This document shows positions 46,198-54,649 of a stretch of DNA of 64,000 nucleotides, piece by piece. A program made the position numbers and the translations under genes. The stretch's first letter is position 1, and every line of letters begins with the position of its first letter. The notes beneath the pieces were generated by a model, which worked only from the letters and a program-made list of their open reading frames with translations, was not told where the DNA came from and did not search any database. Source of the stretch: an uncultured Vampirovibrio sp. (GTDB lineage Bacteria > Cyanobacteriota > Vampirovibrionia > Gastranaerophilales > Gastranaerophilaceae); the NCBI GenBank assembly GCA_910577515.1, contig CAJTLW010000008.1, forward strand, positions 1 through 64,000, in the 5' to 3' direction.

Positions 46198-47530
46198 TGA
46201 TAAATATTGCTCTTGGGGGGACACCACACACTACAGTAAAACACCAAAAATTTTCAACAGATGCACCGGCACATTTATGTTTGATAATAATGAAACCCCC
46301 TACCTTGACCTTCAAATGTGGTATGCAAGCTGCAATCTTGGATATAAAAATAAAACAATAGAAGATGCTGTTATTAATTGCATAAACACTATGCCCCAGA
46401 TTGCTTCACGTTTTTTGTTTGAAAATAAAGTACTTTTAGCTTCAAAAATAGCAAAAGCTAACGAAAAAAGATTTAACCTGAAAGGAAGGGTGCATTTTAA
46501 TGTTGGCGGCGCACAGGCTGTTGAAGACGCACTAAAGCTTGTAAGAAACTATACAGGAAAAAACCTTCTTTTTGCCTTTATGGGCGGCTATCATGGAAGA
46601 ACAATCGGCACTTCTTGTGTAACTTCAAGCTACAGATACAGGGAACACTTTGGTCATTTTGGCGACCGTGCGCATTTTGTACCATTCCCCTATTGCTACA
46701 GATGCCACTATGGCAAAAAATGCGAAGATTGCAATTTTTATTGCGTTAAACAATTTGAGAAAAATTTTGAAAGCGAATATAAATCATTTTATGACCCATC
46801 TACAGGAAAATCCGAATACATAGCATTTATAGCTGAACCCTTGCAGGGAACGGGCGGATACATTGTACCTCCTATGGGATATTTTAAAGAATTAAAAAGA
46901 GTTTTAGATAAATTTGGCATTTTATTTATTGCAGATGAAATTCAAATGGGTTTTTATAGAACAGGAAAACTATGGTCAATAGAACATTTTGGTGTGCAGC
47001 CGGATGTTATAACCTTTGGTAAATCTTTAACAAACGGCCTAAACCCTCTTGGCGGACTGTGGGCAAAAGAAGAACTTATCAACCCGGATATCTGGCCTGC
47101 AGGACGCACCCACTCCACTTATTCTTCAAACCCGATTGGATGCGCCGCAGGATGTGCTGTTATGGATGCATTCGCTGAACACAATTTTGAAGATGAAATC
47201 AAAGAAAAGGGCAAAAGATTTTTAGAGGGACTAAAATGTCTTAAACAAAGACATAAAACCATAGGAAACGTGGACGGACTTGGCCTTGCCCTTAGAATAG
47301 AATGCACAGAAGAAGACGGTTTTACGCCAAATAAAACCCTTTGCGACAGCATTATAGAAGAAGGCTTAAAAGGAAACCTTGAATACAGAGGGCAAAAATG
47401 CGGGCTTGTTTTAAATAACGGCGGATATTTTAAAAACGTAATCACGCTTGTACCACCTGTTACCATAACAAATGAAGAAATTGATATGGCAATCGAACTT
47501 ATAGACAAACTTTTTATGAGGCTTGGCTAA
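46145..47530 (+). CDS. Class-III pyridoxal-phosphate aminotransferase
   Basis: 461 residues. The PLP lysine is K293 in TFGKSLTNGL, the cofactor Asp is D264 in IADEIQMGF, and GGYHGRTIGT and AEPLQGTGGY are class-III blocks. A Cys cluster (C184, C187, C193, C196, C200) fits the CYRC insertion of the GABA/omega-aminotransferase group. Likely transfers an omega-amino group; the substrate is unknown. AAGGG site before the ATG, which lies inside the phosphatase gene. Confidence 0.9.
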   Translation: MQDLEQKTLTEAQIRELDDKYCSWGDTTHYSKTPKIFNRCTGTFMFDNNETPYLDLQMWYASCNLGYKNKTIEDAVINCINTMPQIASRFLFENKVLLASKIAKANEKRFNLKGRVHFNVGGAQAVEDALKLVRNYTGKNLLFAFMGGYHGRTIGTSCVTSSYRYREHFGHFGDRAHFVPFPYCYRCHYGKKCEDCNFYCVKQFEKNFESEYKSFYDPSTGKSEYIAFIAEPLQGTGGYIVPPMGYFKELKRVLDKFGILFIADEIQMGFYRTGKLWSIEHFGVQPDVITFGKSLTNGLNPLGGLWAKEELINPDIWPAGRTHSTYSSNPIGCAAGCAVMDAFAEHNFEDEIKEKGKRFLEGLKCLKQRHKTIGNVDGLGLALRIECTEEDGFTPNKTLCDSIIEEGLKGNLEYRGQKCGLVLNNGGYFKNVITLVPPVTITNEEIDMAIELIDKLFMRLG

Positions 47531-47536
47531 ATATTT

Positions 47537-48403
47537 ATGAATGCTAGAAATGCTAAAAAAACAGATATGGACTATATTTTAATCCATAGAGAAACAGTGC
47601 AGCCAAACCGTGCAGTTATGCTCTTTCATGGACTCACGGGAAGCCCCTATGAATTAAAAAAATATGCAAAATTTTTATACGATAAAGGCTTTGATGTTTT
47701 TTGCTATTGTCTTCCTGGACATGGCAGCCACAGAATAGATATTTATAACGTTAAAGAAAAAGACTGGCGAAAATTTGCAAACAAACGCTATAAAGAGCTA
47801 AGACCCCGTTATGCTGATTTTTTTGTCGGAGGCTTATGTCTTGGTGCCGTTTTGGCACTTAATTTGGCGGTTGAAAATAAAGATATTACAGGACTTATCT
47901 GTCTTTCTACGACTCTATTTTTAGACGGATGGACAATCCCTTTTTATAACTTTTTAATGCCCCTTGGGCTTTATACAATTTTAAGATATTATTACACCTT
48001 CCCTGAAAGGGAACCTTACGGCATTAAAAACGAAAAGGTAAGAAATGCAGTTTCAAAACTAATGAGCAAAAACACAGTTGCAATGGATAATTACCCTTTA
48101 AGCTCTATTTATGAATTATTGCTTTTATCAAAAGGGGTGCAGAAAAACATTAAAAAAATTTTTGCACCGGCGCTTATAGTACATTCACTTGAAGATGACC
48201 TTACAAGCACAAAAAGTGCGAAGTTTGTCTTCAACAATATCTCCTCTTTTTATAAAGAATATATGGAACTAAAAGACAGCTATCACCTTGTTTTATATGA
48301 TAACGAAAAAGAAAAAGTATACAATAAAACAATGGAATTCATTGATGCTCTTTCATATAAAAGAAATATTAATCTCAAAGAATTACGCGACAGAAAAAAA
48401 TAA
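47537..48403 (+). CDS. Alpha/beta-hydrolase with a cysteine nucleophile elbow
   Basis: 288 residues, closest in style to small carboxylesterases/monoglyceride lipases (VMLFHGLTGSPYE, CYCLPGHGSH). The elbow that is normally GxSxG reads GLCLG (99-103), so C101 would be the nucleophile. An HSLEDDL Asp and a SYHLVLYD His complete a plausible triad. A Cys-His-Asp triad suggests dienelactone-hydrolase-like chemistry or loss of esterase activity. It starts 7 nt after the aminotransferase ends. Confidence 0.85.
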   Translation: MNARNAKKTDMDYILIHRETVQPNRAVMLFHGLTGSPYELKKYAKFLYDKGFDVFCYCLPGHGSHRIDIYNVKEKDWRKFANKRYKELRPRYADFFVGGLCLGAVLALNLAVENKDITGLICLSTTLFLDGWTIPFYNFLMPLGLYTILRYYYTFPEREPYGIKNEKVRNAVSKLMSKNTVAMDNYPLSSIYELLLLSKGVQKNIKKIFAPALIVHSLEDDLTSTKSAKFVFNNISSFYKEYMELKDSYHLVLYDNEKEKVYNKTMEFIDALSYKRNINLKELRDRKK

Positions 48404-48414
48404 AGGAGAAAACC

Positions 48415-48768
48415 TTGCAATATTTACTAATTTCCCTTATGTGTATAAATTTTCTTTTGATAGTTTCCCTGATTTACGGGATTACAAACATATTTAAAGA
48501 AGAAACTGTGCCAAAAATAAGAGCGTTTTATACAATATTTTTATCCGTCCTGTTTTTTCTTTATCTGTTATTAATTTTTATTACAGGACTAAAATATTTC
48601 TTTGCATCAAACTATTCAGCAGCACCATTTCTATTTTTATTTTTCATATTCCCGTTTGCAATAGGAAATTTTTCATCATATAAAAAATTGAAGATTCTCA
48701 CCTGGCTTCAAATAGCATTCTTTATAATAAGTTTAATTTATTTTATATTTCTCTATGCAAAACTGTAA
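48415..48768 (+). CDS. Small membrane protein, unknown function
   Basis: 117 residues with four hydrophobic segments and almost no loops. The start is TTG at 48415, supported by an AAGGAG site 7 nt upstream. It lies 12 nt after the hydrolase. Not recognised. Confidence 0.65.
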   Translation: MQYLLISLMCINFLLIVSLIYGITNIFKEETVPKIRAFYTIFLSVLFFLYLLLIFITGLKYFFASNYSAAPFLFLFFIFPFAIGNFSSYKKLKILTWLQIAFFIISLIYFIFLYAKL

Positions 48769-48848
48769 GAAATTTATAAAAAAATATTGTTAAAATCTAT
48801 AAATCCATGCTACATTTATAAAAGGAAAATGATTTTAGGTTTTATTTA

Positions 48849-49469
48849 ATGCAGTGTAAATTTTGTGGACAACAATTACCAAATAACGCTATCTGCTGCA
48901 GCAGATGCGGCGGGAGCATGACAAATTCCAGAAAAAAAATTTATATCCCGGAAGCAAGAAAAGAAGAAATGGTATTTAATATTAAACCTGCCTTTGACCC
49001 TGCAACTCTTGGTGTTAGAGCATTCTTCCTTGCATTATTTATAAGCGCCGTTTCTATGGCAATACTTGGAACACTCTTAACTGTTGCACTAAGCTTTATG
49101 GGTTCAATGAACAGTATTATGGGTTTTTGGATAACAGGGGGCATATCTTTTATCCTTACTTTTTGGGTTTCTATGTATGTTGCAAAGAAAAACACAATAG
49201 CAAGAAAATTCACATTCTATCAAACAAGAATGGAATATACATATAACGCATTTGACGGTAAATTAAGATACTTAGAATATACATCAATTCTTGATTCAAG
49301 CGTAACAAAAGGGCCTCTGCAGAGAATGTCAAATCTTGGAAACATTTCTTTTGTTTGTGTTGGAAGTTTTCATGATTATATAGTTGCAATTGGCGACGTT
49401 AGAGACCCCGATTATGTCTATAAAAAAATCCTGGATTTAATTGAAGTAAATAAAGAATTAAATAAATAG
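48849..49469 (+). CDS. Zinc-ribbon membrane protein with bacterial PH-like domain
   Basis: 206 residues. A CxxC...CxxC zinc ribbon begins the protein (CKFCGQ, CSRCGG). Two membrane helices (about 55-75 and 85-110) follow, then a C-terminal beta-rich region (FTFYQTRMEYTYN to GDVRDPDYVY) that resembles bPH2/YdbT-like domains. Such proteins are usually inner-membrane, with the ribbon in the cytoplasm. It closes the five-gene run with an 80-nt gap. Confidence 0.8.
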   Translation: MQCKFCGQQLPNNAICCSRCGGSMTNSRKKIYIPEARKEEMVFNIKPAFDPATLGVRAFFLALFISAVSMAILGTLLTVALSFMGSMNSIMGFWITGGISFILTFWVSMYVAKKNTIARKFTFYQTRMEYTYNAFDGKLRYLEYTSILDSSVTKGPLQRMSNLGNISFVCVGSFHDYIVAIGDVRDPDYVYKKILDLIEVNKELNK

Positions 49470-49480
49470 TAAAACTATAT

Positions 49481-49894
49481 TTAAAACCAAATAGGAATTG
49501 GGATTGGAATAATTTTAGTTTGTTTTCTTATTTTGTATCTGAAAACAAGATTTTTTGCGCTTACATAATCTTTATAAGCAGGAAATTCCGCTTTTTCCAT
49601 TCTCTTAATTACTTTTTTATCATATCCTTTAGAGCCGGAGCTTACTAAAATCCAGGCTTTTTCAAGCTCTCCGTTACTTTTAACGCTTATTGCAAACTGA
49701 GGCTCCCTGTTGATATATGAAAATGACCTTGGCATATTTTTATAAACGGCATCATTTATTTGCTCGGCATATTCATTATAAGCTTCCCTTGTATTATATT
49801 TCACTGCTGCTTTTTGATATGTATAATTTTTAGCAGCAAAGCTTAATCCCGTTGTAAATAAAAAAGCCAAAACTAAACATAAAAATCTTTTCAT
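49481..49894 (-). CDS. Secreted protein with TonB C-terminal-like domain
   Basis: 137 residues with a signal peptide (about 1-20, ending LSFAA). Residues 50-128 fit the TonB_C pattern: the ISVKSNGELEKAWILVSSG strand pair, D.KVIKRMEKAEFP and a final strand. The N-terminal anchor helix and Pro-rich spacer of true TonB are lacking, so the domain is periplasmic and stand-alone. Function unknown. Confidence 0.78.
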   Translation of the reverse strand: MKRFLCLVLAFLFTTGLSFAAKNYTYQKAAVKYNTREAYNEYAEQINDAVYKNMPRSFSYINREPQFAISVKSNGELEKAWILVSSGSKGYDKKVIKRMEKAEFPAYKDYVSAKNLVFRYKIRKQTKIIPIPIPIWF

Positions 49895-49934
49895 AAAAAA
49901 CTCTCTTGTTTTAATTCCTTCATATAAAAAATAT

Positions 49935-49964
49935 AAAGACAGCAGAATAATTCTGCTGTCTTTT
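49935..49964. terminator. Bidirectional terminator between leuB and the TonB-like gene
   Basis: A 13-bp perfect stem (49935-49947 with 49951-49963) with a 3-nt loop and A/T flanks. It lies 10 nt past the leuB stop on the minus strand. Confidence 0.85.
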
Positions 49965-49973
49965 AAAATGATT

Positions 49974-51074
49974 TTAAACTTTTAAAATTTTGTCTTTAAT
50001 TAAATCACCCATTTTCTTTGTACCAATCAGGGTTTTGCCGTCGCTCATAATATCTGCTGTTCTAAAACCATCTTTTAATACATCTTTAATTGATTTTTCA
50101 ATTAAATTATAAGCTTCATCCATTTTAAATGAATATTTAAGCATCATGCCTGCAGAAAGTATTGTTGCAATCGGGTTTACAACATCTTTTCCACGAAGGT
50201 CGGGTGCTGAACCGTGAATAGGTTCATACAGAGCAGTTTTAGCTCCTTCCCCAAGGCTTGCTGAAGGCAATAATCCTAAAGACCCTGATAACATTGAAGC
50301 TTCATCAGATAAAATATCGCCAAAAATATTTCCTGTCACAATTGTGTCAAACTGTTTTGGCGCCCTGATAAGCTGCATTGCAGCATTATCTACATACATG
50401 TGCGAAAGTTCTACTTCAGGATAATCTTTTGCCACCTCTAAAATAATTTCTCTCCAAAGTCTTGAAACATCTAAGACATTAGCTTTATCAACAGAGCAAA
50501 GTTTTTTACCTCTTACCATTGCAGTTTCAAAAGCAATACGCGCTATACGGCGCACTTCATCTTCAGAATAAATCATATTGTTAAAGCCGTATCTCTTGCC
50601 ATTGCCATCTTTATCAAGGCGCACTTCAACCCCTTTAGGTTCACCAAAATAAACATCTCCTGTTAGTTCGCGAATAATCATAATATCAACCCCTGAAACA
50701 TTTTCAGGTTTTAAGGGGCTTGATGATACAAGTTCATCCCAAACAATTGCAGGACGAAGGTTTGCAAACAATCCTAAAGCTTTTCTTATGCCAAGTAAAG
50801 CTCTTTCAGGGCGTACTTCAGGTGGAAGTGTATCATATTTCCAATCGCCAACTGCGCCAAGCATAACAGCATCAGCTTCTTTAGAGGTTTCAATTGTTTT
50901 ATCAGGCAATGGTACGCCTGTATTTTCATAAGCAATACCGCCTATAAGTTCATCTTTATATTCAAGTTTAAAATCAAAAACTTTACCTGCAGCATCTAAT
51001 ACCTTTTTAGCCTCTTCCATAATTTCAGGGCCAATACCATCACCCGCCAAAACGGCAATTTTGTATTCCTTCAT
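49974..51074 (-). CDS. leuB: 3-Isopropylmalate dehydrogenase
   Basis: 366 residues, normal length. It oxidises and decarboxylates 3-isopropylmalate with NAD in leucine synthesis. AGDGIGPEIM, RELTGDVYFGEP, the IVTGNIFGDILSDEASM catalytic block and EPIHGSAPDLRGK are diagnostic of LeuB over isocitrate dehydrogenase. It starts 3 nt after leuD. Confidence 0.96.
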   Translation of the reverse strand: MKEYKIAVLAGDGIGPEIMEEAKKVLDAAGKVFDFKLEYKDELIGGIAYENTGVPLPDKTIETSKEADAVMLGAVGDWKYDTLPPEVRPERALLGIRKALGLFANLRPAIVWDELVSSSPLKPENVSGVDIMIIRELTGDVYFGEPKGVEVRLDKDGNGKRYGFNNMIYSEDEVRRIARIAFETAMVRGKKLCSVDKANVLDVSRLWREIILEVAKDYPEVELSHMYVDNAAMQLIRAPKQFDTIVTGNIFGDILSDEASMLSGSLGLLPSASLGEGAKTALYEPIHGSAPDLRGKDVVNPIATILSAGMMLKYSFKMDEAYNLIEKSIKDVLKDGFRTADIMSDGKTLIGTKKMGDLIKDKILKV

Positions 51075-51077
51075 TTT

Positions 51078-51569
51078 CTATACCCCCAATTTTTTCTTTG
51101 TATAATTTACAAGTCCGCCGATATCTATCAATTCTTGTATTTCTTTAGGGTAAACGGCAATTTTGTATTCCTTTCCTGTTGTCAAATTTTTAACAACACC
51201 ATTGTCTAAATCCATAGAAATTTCATCACCGTTTTTGGTTTCATCCGGTAATTTGTCGTTTTCTATAATAACTAAACCTATATTTATAGCATTTCTATAA
51301 AAAATTCTTGCAAAACTTTTAGCTATAACAGCACTTACACCTGATGCTTTAATTGCAATCGGTGCATGTTCTCTTGATGAGCCGCAGCCAAAATTATCAC
51401 CCGCAATAATAAAATCGTCATTTTGTACGTTTTTATGAAAATCTTTATCAATATCTTCCATACAGTGTTCTGCAAGTTCGGCTGCAACGCTTGTATTCAG
51501 ATATCTTGCAGGGATTATTACATCAGTATCAACATCATCCCCATAAACAAAACTTTTACCTTTTTTCAA
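51078..51569 (-). CDS. leuD: 3-Isopropylmalate dehydratase small subunit
   Basis: 163 residues, typical of the short archaeal/Gram-positive-type LeuD. It forms the swivel domain of isopropylmalate isomerase. GDDVDTDVIIPARYL and GDNFGCGSSREHAP are diagnostic. The start is TTG at 51569 preceded by GGAGGAG. No leuC or leuA lies beside it: the next gene upstream is on the other strand. Confidence 0.93.
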   Translation of the reverse strand: MKKGKSFVYGDDVDTDVIIPARYLNTSVAAELAEHCMEDIDKDFHKNVQNDDFIIAGDNFGCGSSREHAPIAIKASGVSAVIAKSFARIFYRNAINIGLVIIENDKLPDETKNGDEISMDLDNGVVKNLTTGKEYKIAVYPKEIQELIDIGGLVNYTKKKLGV

Positions 51570-51732
51570 AATATCTCCTCCATTTGTTCCATTTACTTTT
51601 TAAACTCTATTTTCTATTATATACATAAAGAAGACGCTAATACAAATTATGTAGAAGCATTTTTTCAAAAATTGTTTATTTTTGTAAAATTAAAATAAAA
51701 CGTCATCAGATTAGTTAAAAGGAGAGAAACCA

Positions 51733-51936
51733 ATGAGATTACAAGAAAGCATTATTGAAGCAGTAGGACAAGTATACAACTACCTTTCAGAAAACGGTGA
51801 AGTTACTACTAAAAAAATGCAAAAAGATTTAGACCTAGATGCTAATTTCACAGGCCTAAGCCTTGGCTGGTTAGCAAGAGAAGATAAAATCAATATTGAA
51901 AGAAAAGGTGCTTACACAAAAGTTAGCTTAATATAA
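51733..51936 (+). CDS. Small winged-helix protein (DUF2582-like)
   Basis: 67 residues. The helix-turn-helix and wing are visible in VTTKKMQKDLDLDA, LSLGWLAREDKI and ERKGAYTKVSLI, matching the DUF2582 winged-helix family as I recall it. AAAGGAGAG precedes the ATG. Followed by a strong terminator. Likely DNA binding; target unknown. Confidence 0.85.
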   Translation: MRLQESIIEAVGQVYNYLSENGEVTTKKMQKDLDLDANFTGLSLGWLAREDKINIERKGAYTKVSLI

Positions 51937-51968
51937 TAAGAACTTTTTAAAGTACTTTAAAAAAATTT

Positions 51969-52022
51969 AAAAGTCGCTTCTTAACAATATCAATTCAAAT
52001 ATTGACAAGGGCGACTTTTTTT
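51969..52022 (+). terminator. Terminator after the winged-helix gene
   Basis: AAAAGTCGC (51969-51977) pairs with GCGACTTTT starting at 52011; an inner CAATAT/ATATTG hairpin (51985-51990 with 51999-52004) lies within. A T7 run follows. Confidence 0.85.
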
Positions 52023-52098
52023 ATGACAATAATATTTGTGTTTATGTTAAACTTGAGAATAACAATTGACTAATTAAAATAAAAGGAACAAAAGAAAA

Positions 52099-52455
52099 AT
52101 GGCAGTACCAAAGAAGAGAACAGGTAAATCAGCACAGGCTAAAAGAAGAGCTAATTGGAAAGCAACTACTCCTGCAACTACTACATGTAAAAATTGCGGT
52201 GCAGTTGTATTAACTCATACAGTTTGCCCGGAATGCGGAACATATAAAGGCAAAGTGGCAAGCATTAAAGGTCAGGCTATGCTTGAAACTAAAGAAGAAG
52301 AAAAAGAAGTTAAAAAATCCAAAAAAGTAAAAGAAGAAGCACCTGAAACAAAAGCTGAAGAAACCAAGGCTGAAACAGAAACTGCTGAAAAACCAAAAAG
52401 AACAAGAAAAACTAAAAAAGCAGAAACTGAAACTGAAGCCAAAGAAGAAGAATAA
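52099..52455 (+). CDS. rpmF: 50S ribosomal protein L32 with long charged C-terminal tail
   Basis: 118 residues. Residues 1-58 are a normal zinc-type L32 (MAVPKKRTGKSAQAKRR; Cys at 30, 33, 43 and 46). Residues 62-118 are a Glu/Lys/Thr low-complexity tail with repeats of ETKAEE-like units, roughly doubling the usual 57-60 residue length. The reading frame is unbroken. It lies just upstream of plsX, a common bacterial arrangement. AAAGGAACAAAAGAAAAATG gives the ribosome site. Confidence 0.95.
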   Translation: MAVPKKRTGKSAQAKRRANWKATTPATTTCKNCGAVVLTHTVCPECGTYKGKVASIKGQAMLETKEEEKEVKKSKKVKEEAPETKAEETKAETETAEKPKRTRKTKKAETETEAKEEE

Positions 52456-52466
52456 TTAAAAAAGCA

Positions 52467-52493
52467 AAAGGCAGGTAATCATTGCCTGCCTTT
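52467..52493 (+). terminator. Hairpin between rpmF and plsX
   Basis: AAAGGCAGG (52467-52475) pairs with CCTGCCTTT (52485-52493). The T run is short, so it could be a partial terminator or attenuator reducing plsX-fab transcription relative to rpmF. Confidence 0.55.
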
Positions 52494-52531
52494 CAATTTA
52501 TAGGGTAGGACTTTTTGAGGAATTTAGTATT

Positions 52532-53587
52532 ATGACAAGAATAGCTATAGACGCTATGGGTGGAGACCATGCACCGGAAGAGATAGTTAAAGGGGCAGTT
52601 TGGGCTGCACTTGACTATGATGTACCGATTGAGCTTGTCGGAAAAGAAGACGAAATTCAAAGAGAACTTGATAAAATTCAAAAAACCGGCATAAAATCAA
52701 AACGCGGCGGCTATTTTTCTCATAACATTAAAGTTGATTTTTCAAAGCTTGATATAAAAGTTACCCATGCAGATGAAGTTATTGAAATGGGTGAAGCTGT
52801 AGGGCAAGCCATCAGAAAAAAGAAAAAGTCTTCAATTGTGCTATCTGTTGATGCGGTGGCGCAAGGAAGCTCTGATGCGGTTGTTGCAGCAGGTTCCACA
52901 GGTGCTGCTATGGCATCAAGCCTTTTTGGCTTGGGCAGATTAAAGGGCATTGAAAGACCTGCAATTTGTGTTACCCTTCCTGCTATGAAACACCCAATCT
53001 GCCTTATTGATGCAGGCGCAAACAGCAGTTCTACACCTGAAATGCTTTGTCAGTTTGCAATTATGGGTTCAACTTTTGTAAAAAACGTTTACGGCAGACA
53101 AAACCCGACTATTGGCATATTAAATATTGGTGAAGAAGCAGGTAAAGGTAATGAACTTGTTCAAACCGCACATAAAATGCTTCAAGATTTAAACGATAAC
53201 GGCCAGATTAATTTCATAGGAAACATTGAAGGAAAAGAAGTATTCCATGGCGATTGCGACGTTGTAGTTTGCGATGGCTTTGTTGGAAACGTTGCTCTTA
53301 AAATCGTTGAAGGCTCTTCGTTAATGCTTTTTGAAATGATTAAAGAAGAATTTAATTCAAATATTATTTCAAAAGTAATCGGGCTTCTTGCTAAACCCTT
53401 TATGAAACGCATCTATAAAAGAATTAACTATGAAGAATTTGGCGGCGCCTTGTTATTAGGTGTTAAAGGGATAACAGTTATTGCACACGGAAGAAGCACG
53501 GCTTATGCTATTAAAAATGCTGTACGCGTTGCAAAAGAAGCTGTTGAAACAGGCGTAAACAAAAAGATATCAGAATTTTTTGAATAA
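52532..53587 (+). CDS. plsX: Phosphate acyltransferase PlsX
   Basis: 351 residues. It makes acyl-phosphate from acyl-ACP for phosphatidic acid synthesis. RIAIDAMGGDHAPEEIVKGA at the start, GSTGAAMA, DAGANSSSTPEML and CDGFVGNVALKIVEG are PlsX blocks. Order rpmF-plsX-fabH-fabD-fabG is widely conserved. A GAGGA site precedes the ATG. Confidence 0.97.
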   Translation: MTRIAIDAMGGDHAPEEIVKGAVWAALDYDVPIELVGKEDEIQRELDKIQKTGIKSKRGGYFSHNIKVDFSKLDIKVTHADEVIEMGEAVGQAIRKKKKSSIVLSVDAVAQGSSDAVVAAGSTGAAMASSLFGLGRLKGIERPAICVTLPAMKHPICLIDAGANSSSTPEMLCQFAIMGSTFVKNVYGRQNPTIGILNIGEEAGKGNELVQTAHKMLQDLNDNGQINFIGNIEGKEVFHGDCDVVVCDGFVGNVALKIVEGSSLMLFEMIKEEFNSNIISKVIGLLAKPFMKRIYKRINYEEFGGALLLGVKGITVIAHGRSTAYAIKNAVRVAKEAVETGVNKKISEFFE

Positions 53588-53613
53588 GAATAAACCAAAA
53601 AGGAAGTTAACTA

Positions 53614-54615
53614 ATGAACTACAAACCCGTACAAATATTATCACTCGGTATGTCAGTCCCGGATACTGTTATCACTAACGATGATTTAACAAAAATTTTA
53701 GACACATCTGATGAGTGGATTTCAACAAGAACGGGTATAAAACAAAGGCACATTGCAAATGGCGATGAAAATTCAACATTTTTTGGCGTAAATGCTGCAC
53801 TTGATGCTATTAAAAAATCTAACATTGAAGGAATAGATGTTGATGCCATTGTTGTAGCATCTTCAAATCCTTATAATATCTATCCTTCAACCGCTTGTGT
53901 TATTCAAGATGCCATAGGTGCCAAAAATGCTATTGCTTTTGATATAACAGTGGCTTGCACAGGCATGATTTACGCTCTTGAAATCGGGCGTTCATTTATA
54001 TCAACAGGAAAATATAAAAACGTTCTTCTTGTTGCAACAGATACAAATTCAAAATTTTTAGACTGGACAGATAGAGGAAGCTGCGTGTTATTTGGCGATG
54101 GCGCCGGCGCAATATTGCTTTCAGAAGCCTCTGACGGCGTAGATGATATTCTGGCTTTAAATATTAACGCAAACGGTTCTATGGGAAAATTCATCACCAT
54201 GAATTTAATTGGCGAAAATTGCCCGCTTGTTGAACCTGCAACAGAAGGCTGCAAAAAAATTACAATGAACGGCAAAGAAGTTTACAAATTTGTTGTTCAA
54301 ACAATGCCTGAATCAATTATGAAATGCCTTGAAGATGCCAAACTTGAACCAAAAGATGTTGATTACCTTGTTCCGCATCAGGCAAATTTAAGAATTATAG
54401 AAGGCTTACAAAACCGTCTTGAATTTAGCGACGATAAAGTAATTGTAAATATTGATAAATATGGAAATACATCTGCTGCATCAGTTCCTATTGCACTAAC
54501 AGAAGGTATTCAATCAGGTAAAATTAAAACACCTTCTGTTGCCATTCTTTGTGCTTTTGGCGCCGGCATGGCTTGGGGCAGCGCAGTTGTTCGTTTAAGA
54601 GAAGGTCTTAAATAA
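53614..54615 (+). CDS. fabH: 3-Oxoacyl-ACP synthase III (KAS III)
   Basis: 333 residues. It condenses acetyl-CoA with malonyl-ACP to start fatty-acid synthesis. The catalytic triad is visible: Cys in VACTGMIYALEIG, His in VPHQANLRI and Asn in DKYGNTSAASVP. DEWISTRTGIKQRHIA is a family block. It lies 26 nt after plsX. Confidence 0.97.
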   Translation: MNYKPVQILSLGMSVPDTVITNDDLTKILDTSDEWISTRTGIKQRHIANGDENSTFFGVNAALDAIKKSNIEGIDVDAIVVASSNPYNIYPSTACVIQDAIGAKNAIAFDITVACTGMIYALEIGRSFISTGKYKNVLLVATDTNSKFLDWTDRGSCVLFGDGAGAILLSEASDGVDDILALNINANGSMGKFITMNLIGENCPLVEPATEGCKKITMNGKEVYKFVVQTMPESIMKCLEDAKLEPKDVDYLVPHQANLRIIEGLQNRLEFSDDKVIVNIDKYGNTSAASVPIALTEGIQSGKIKTPSVAILCAFGAGMAWGSAVVRLREGLK

Positions 54616-54649
54616 GACTTAAAAGTAATCTTAAAATTGAGGAGAAAAA

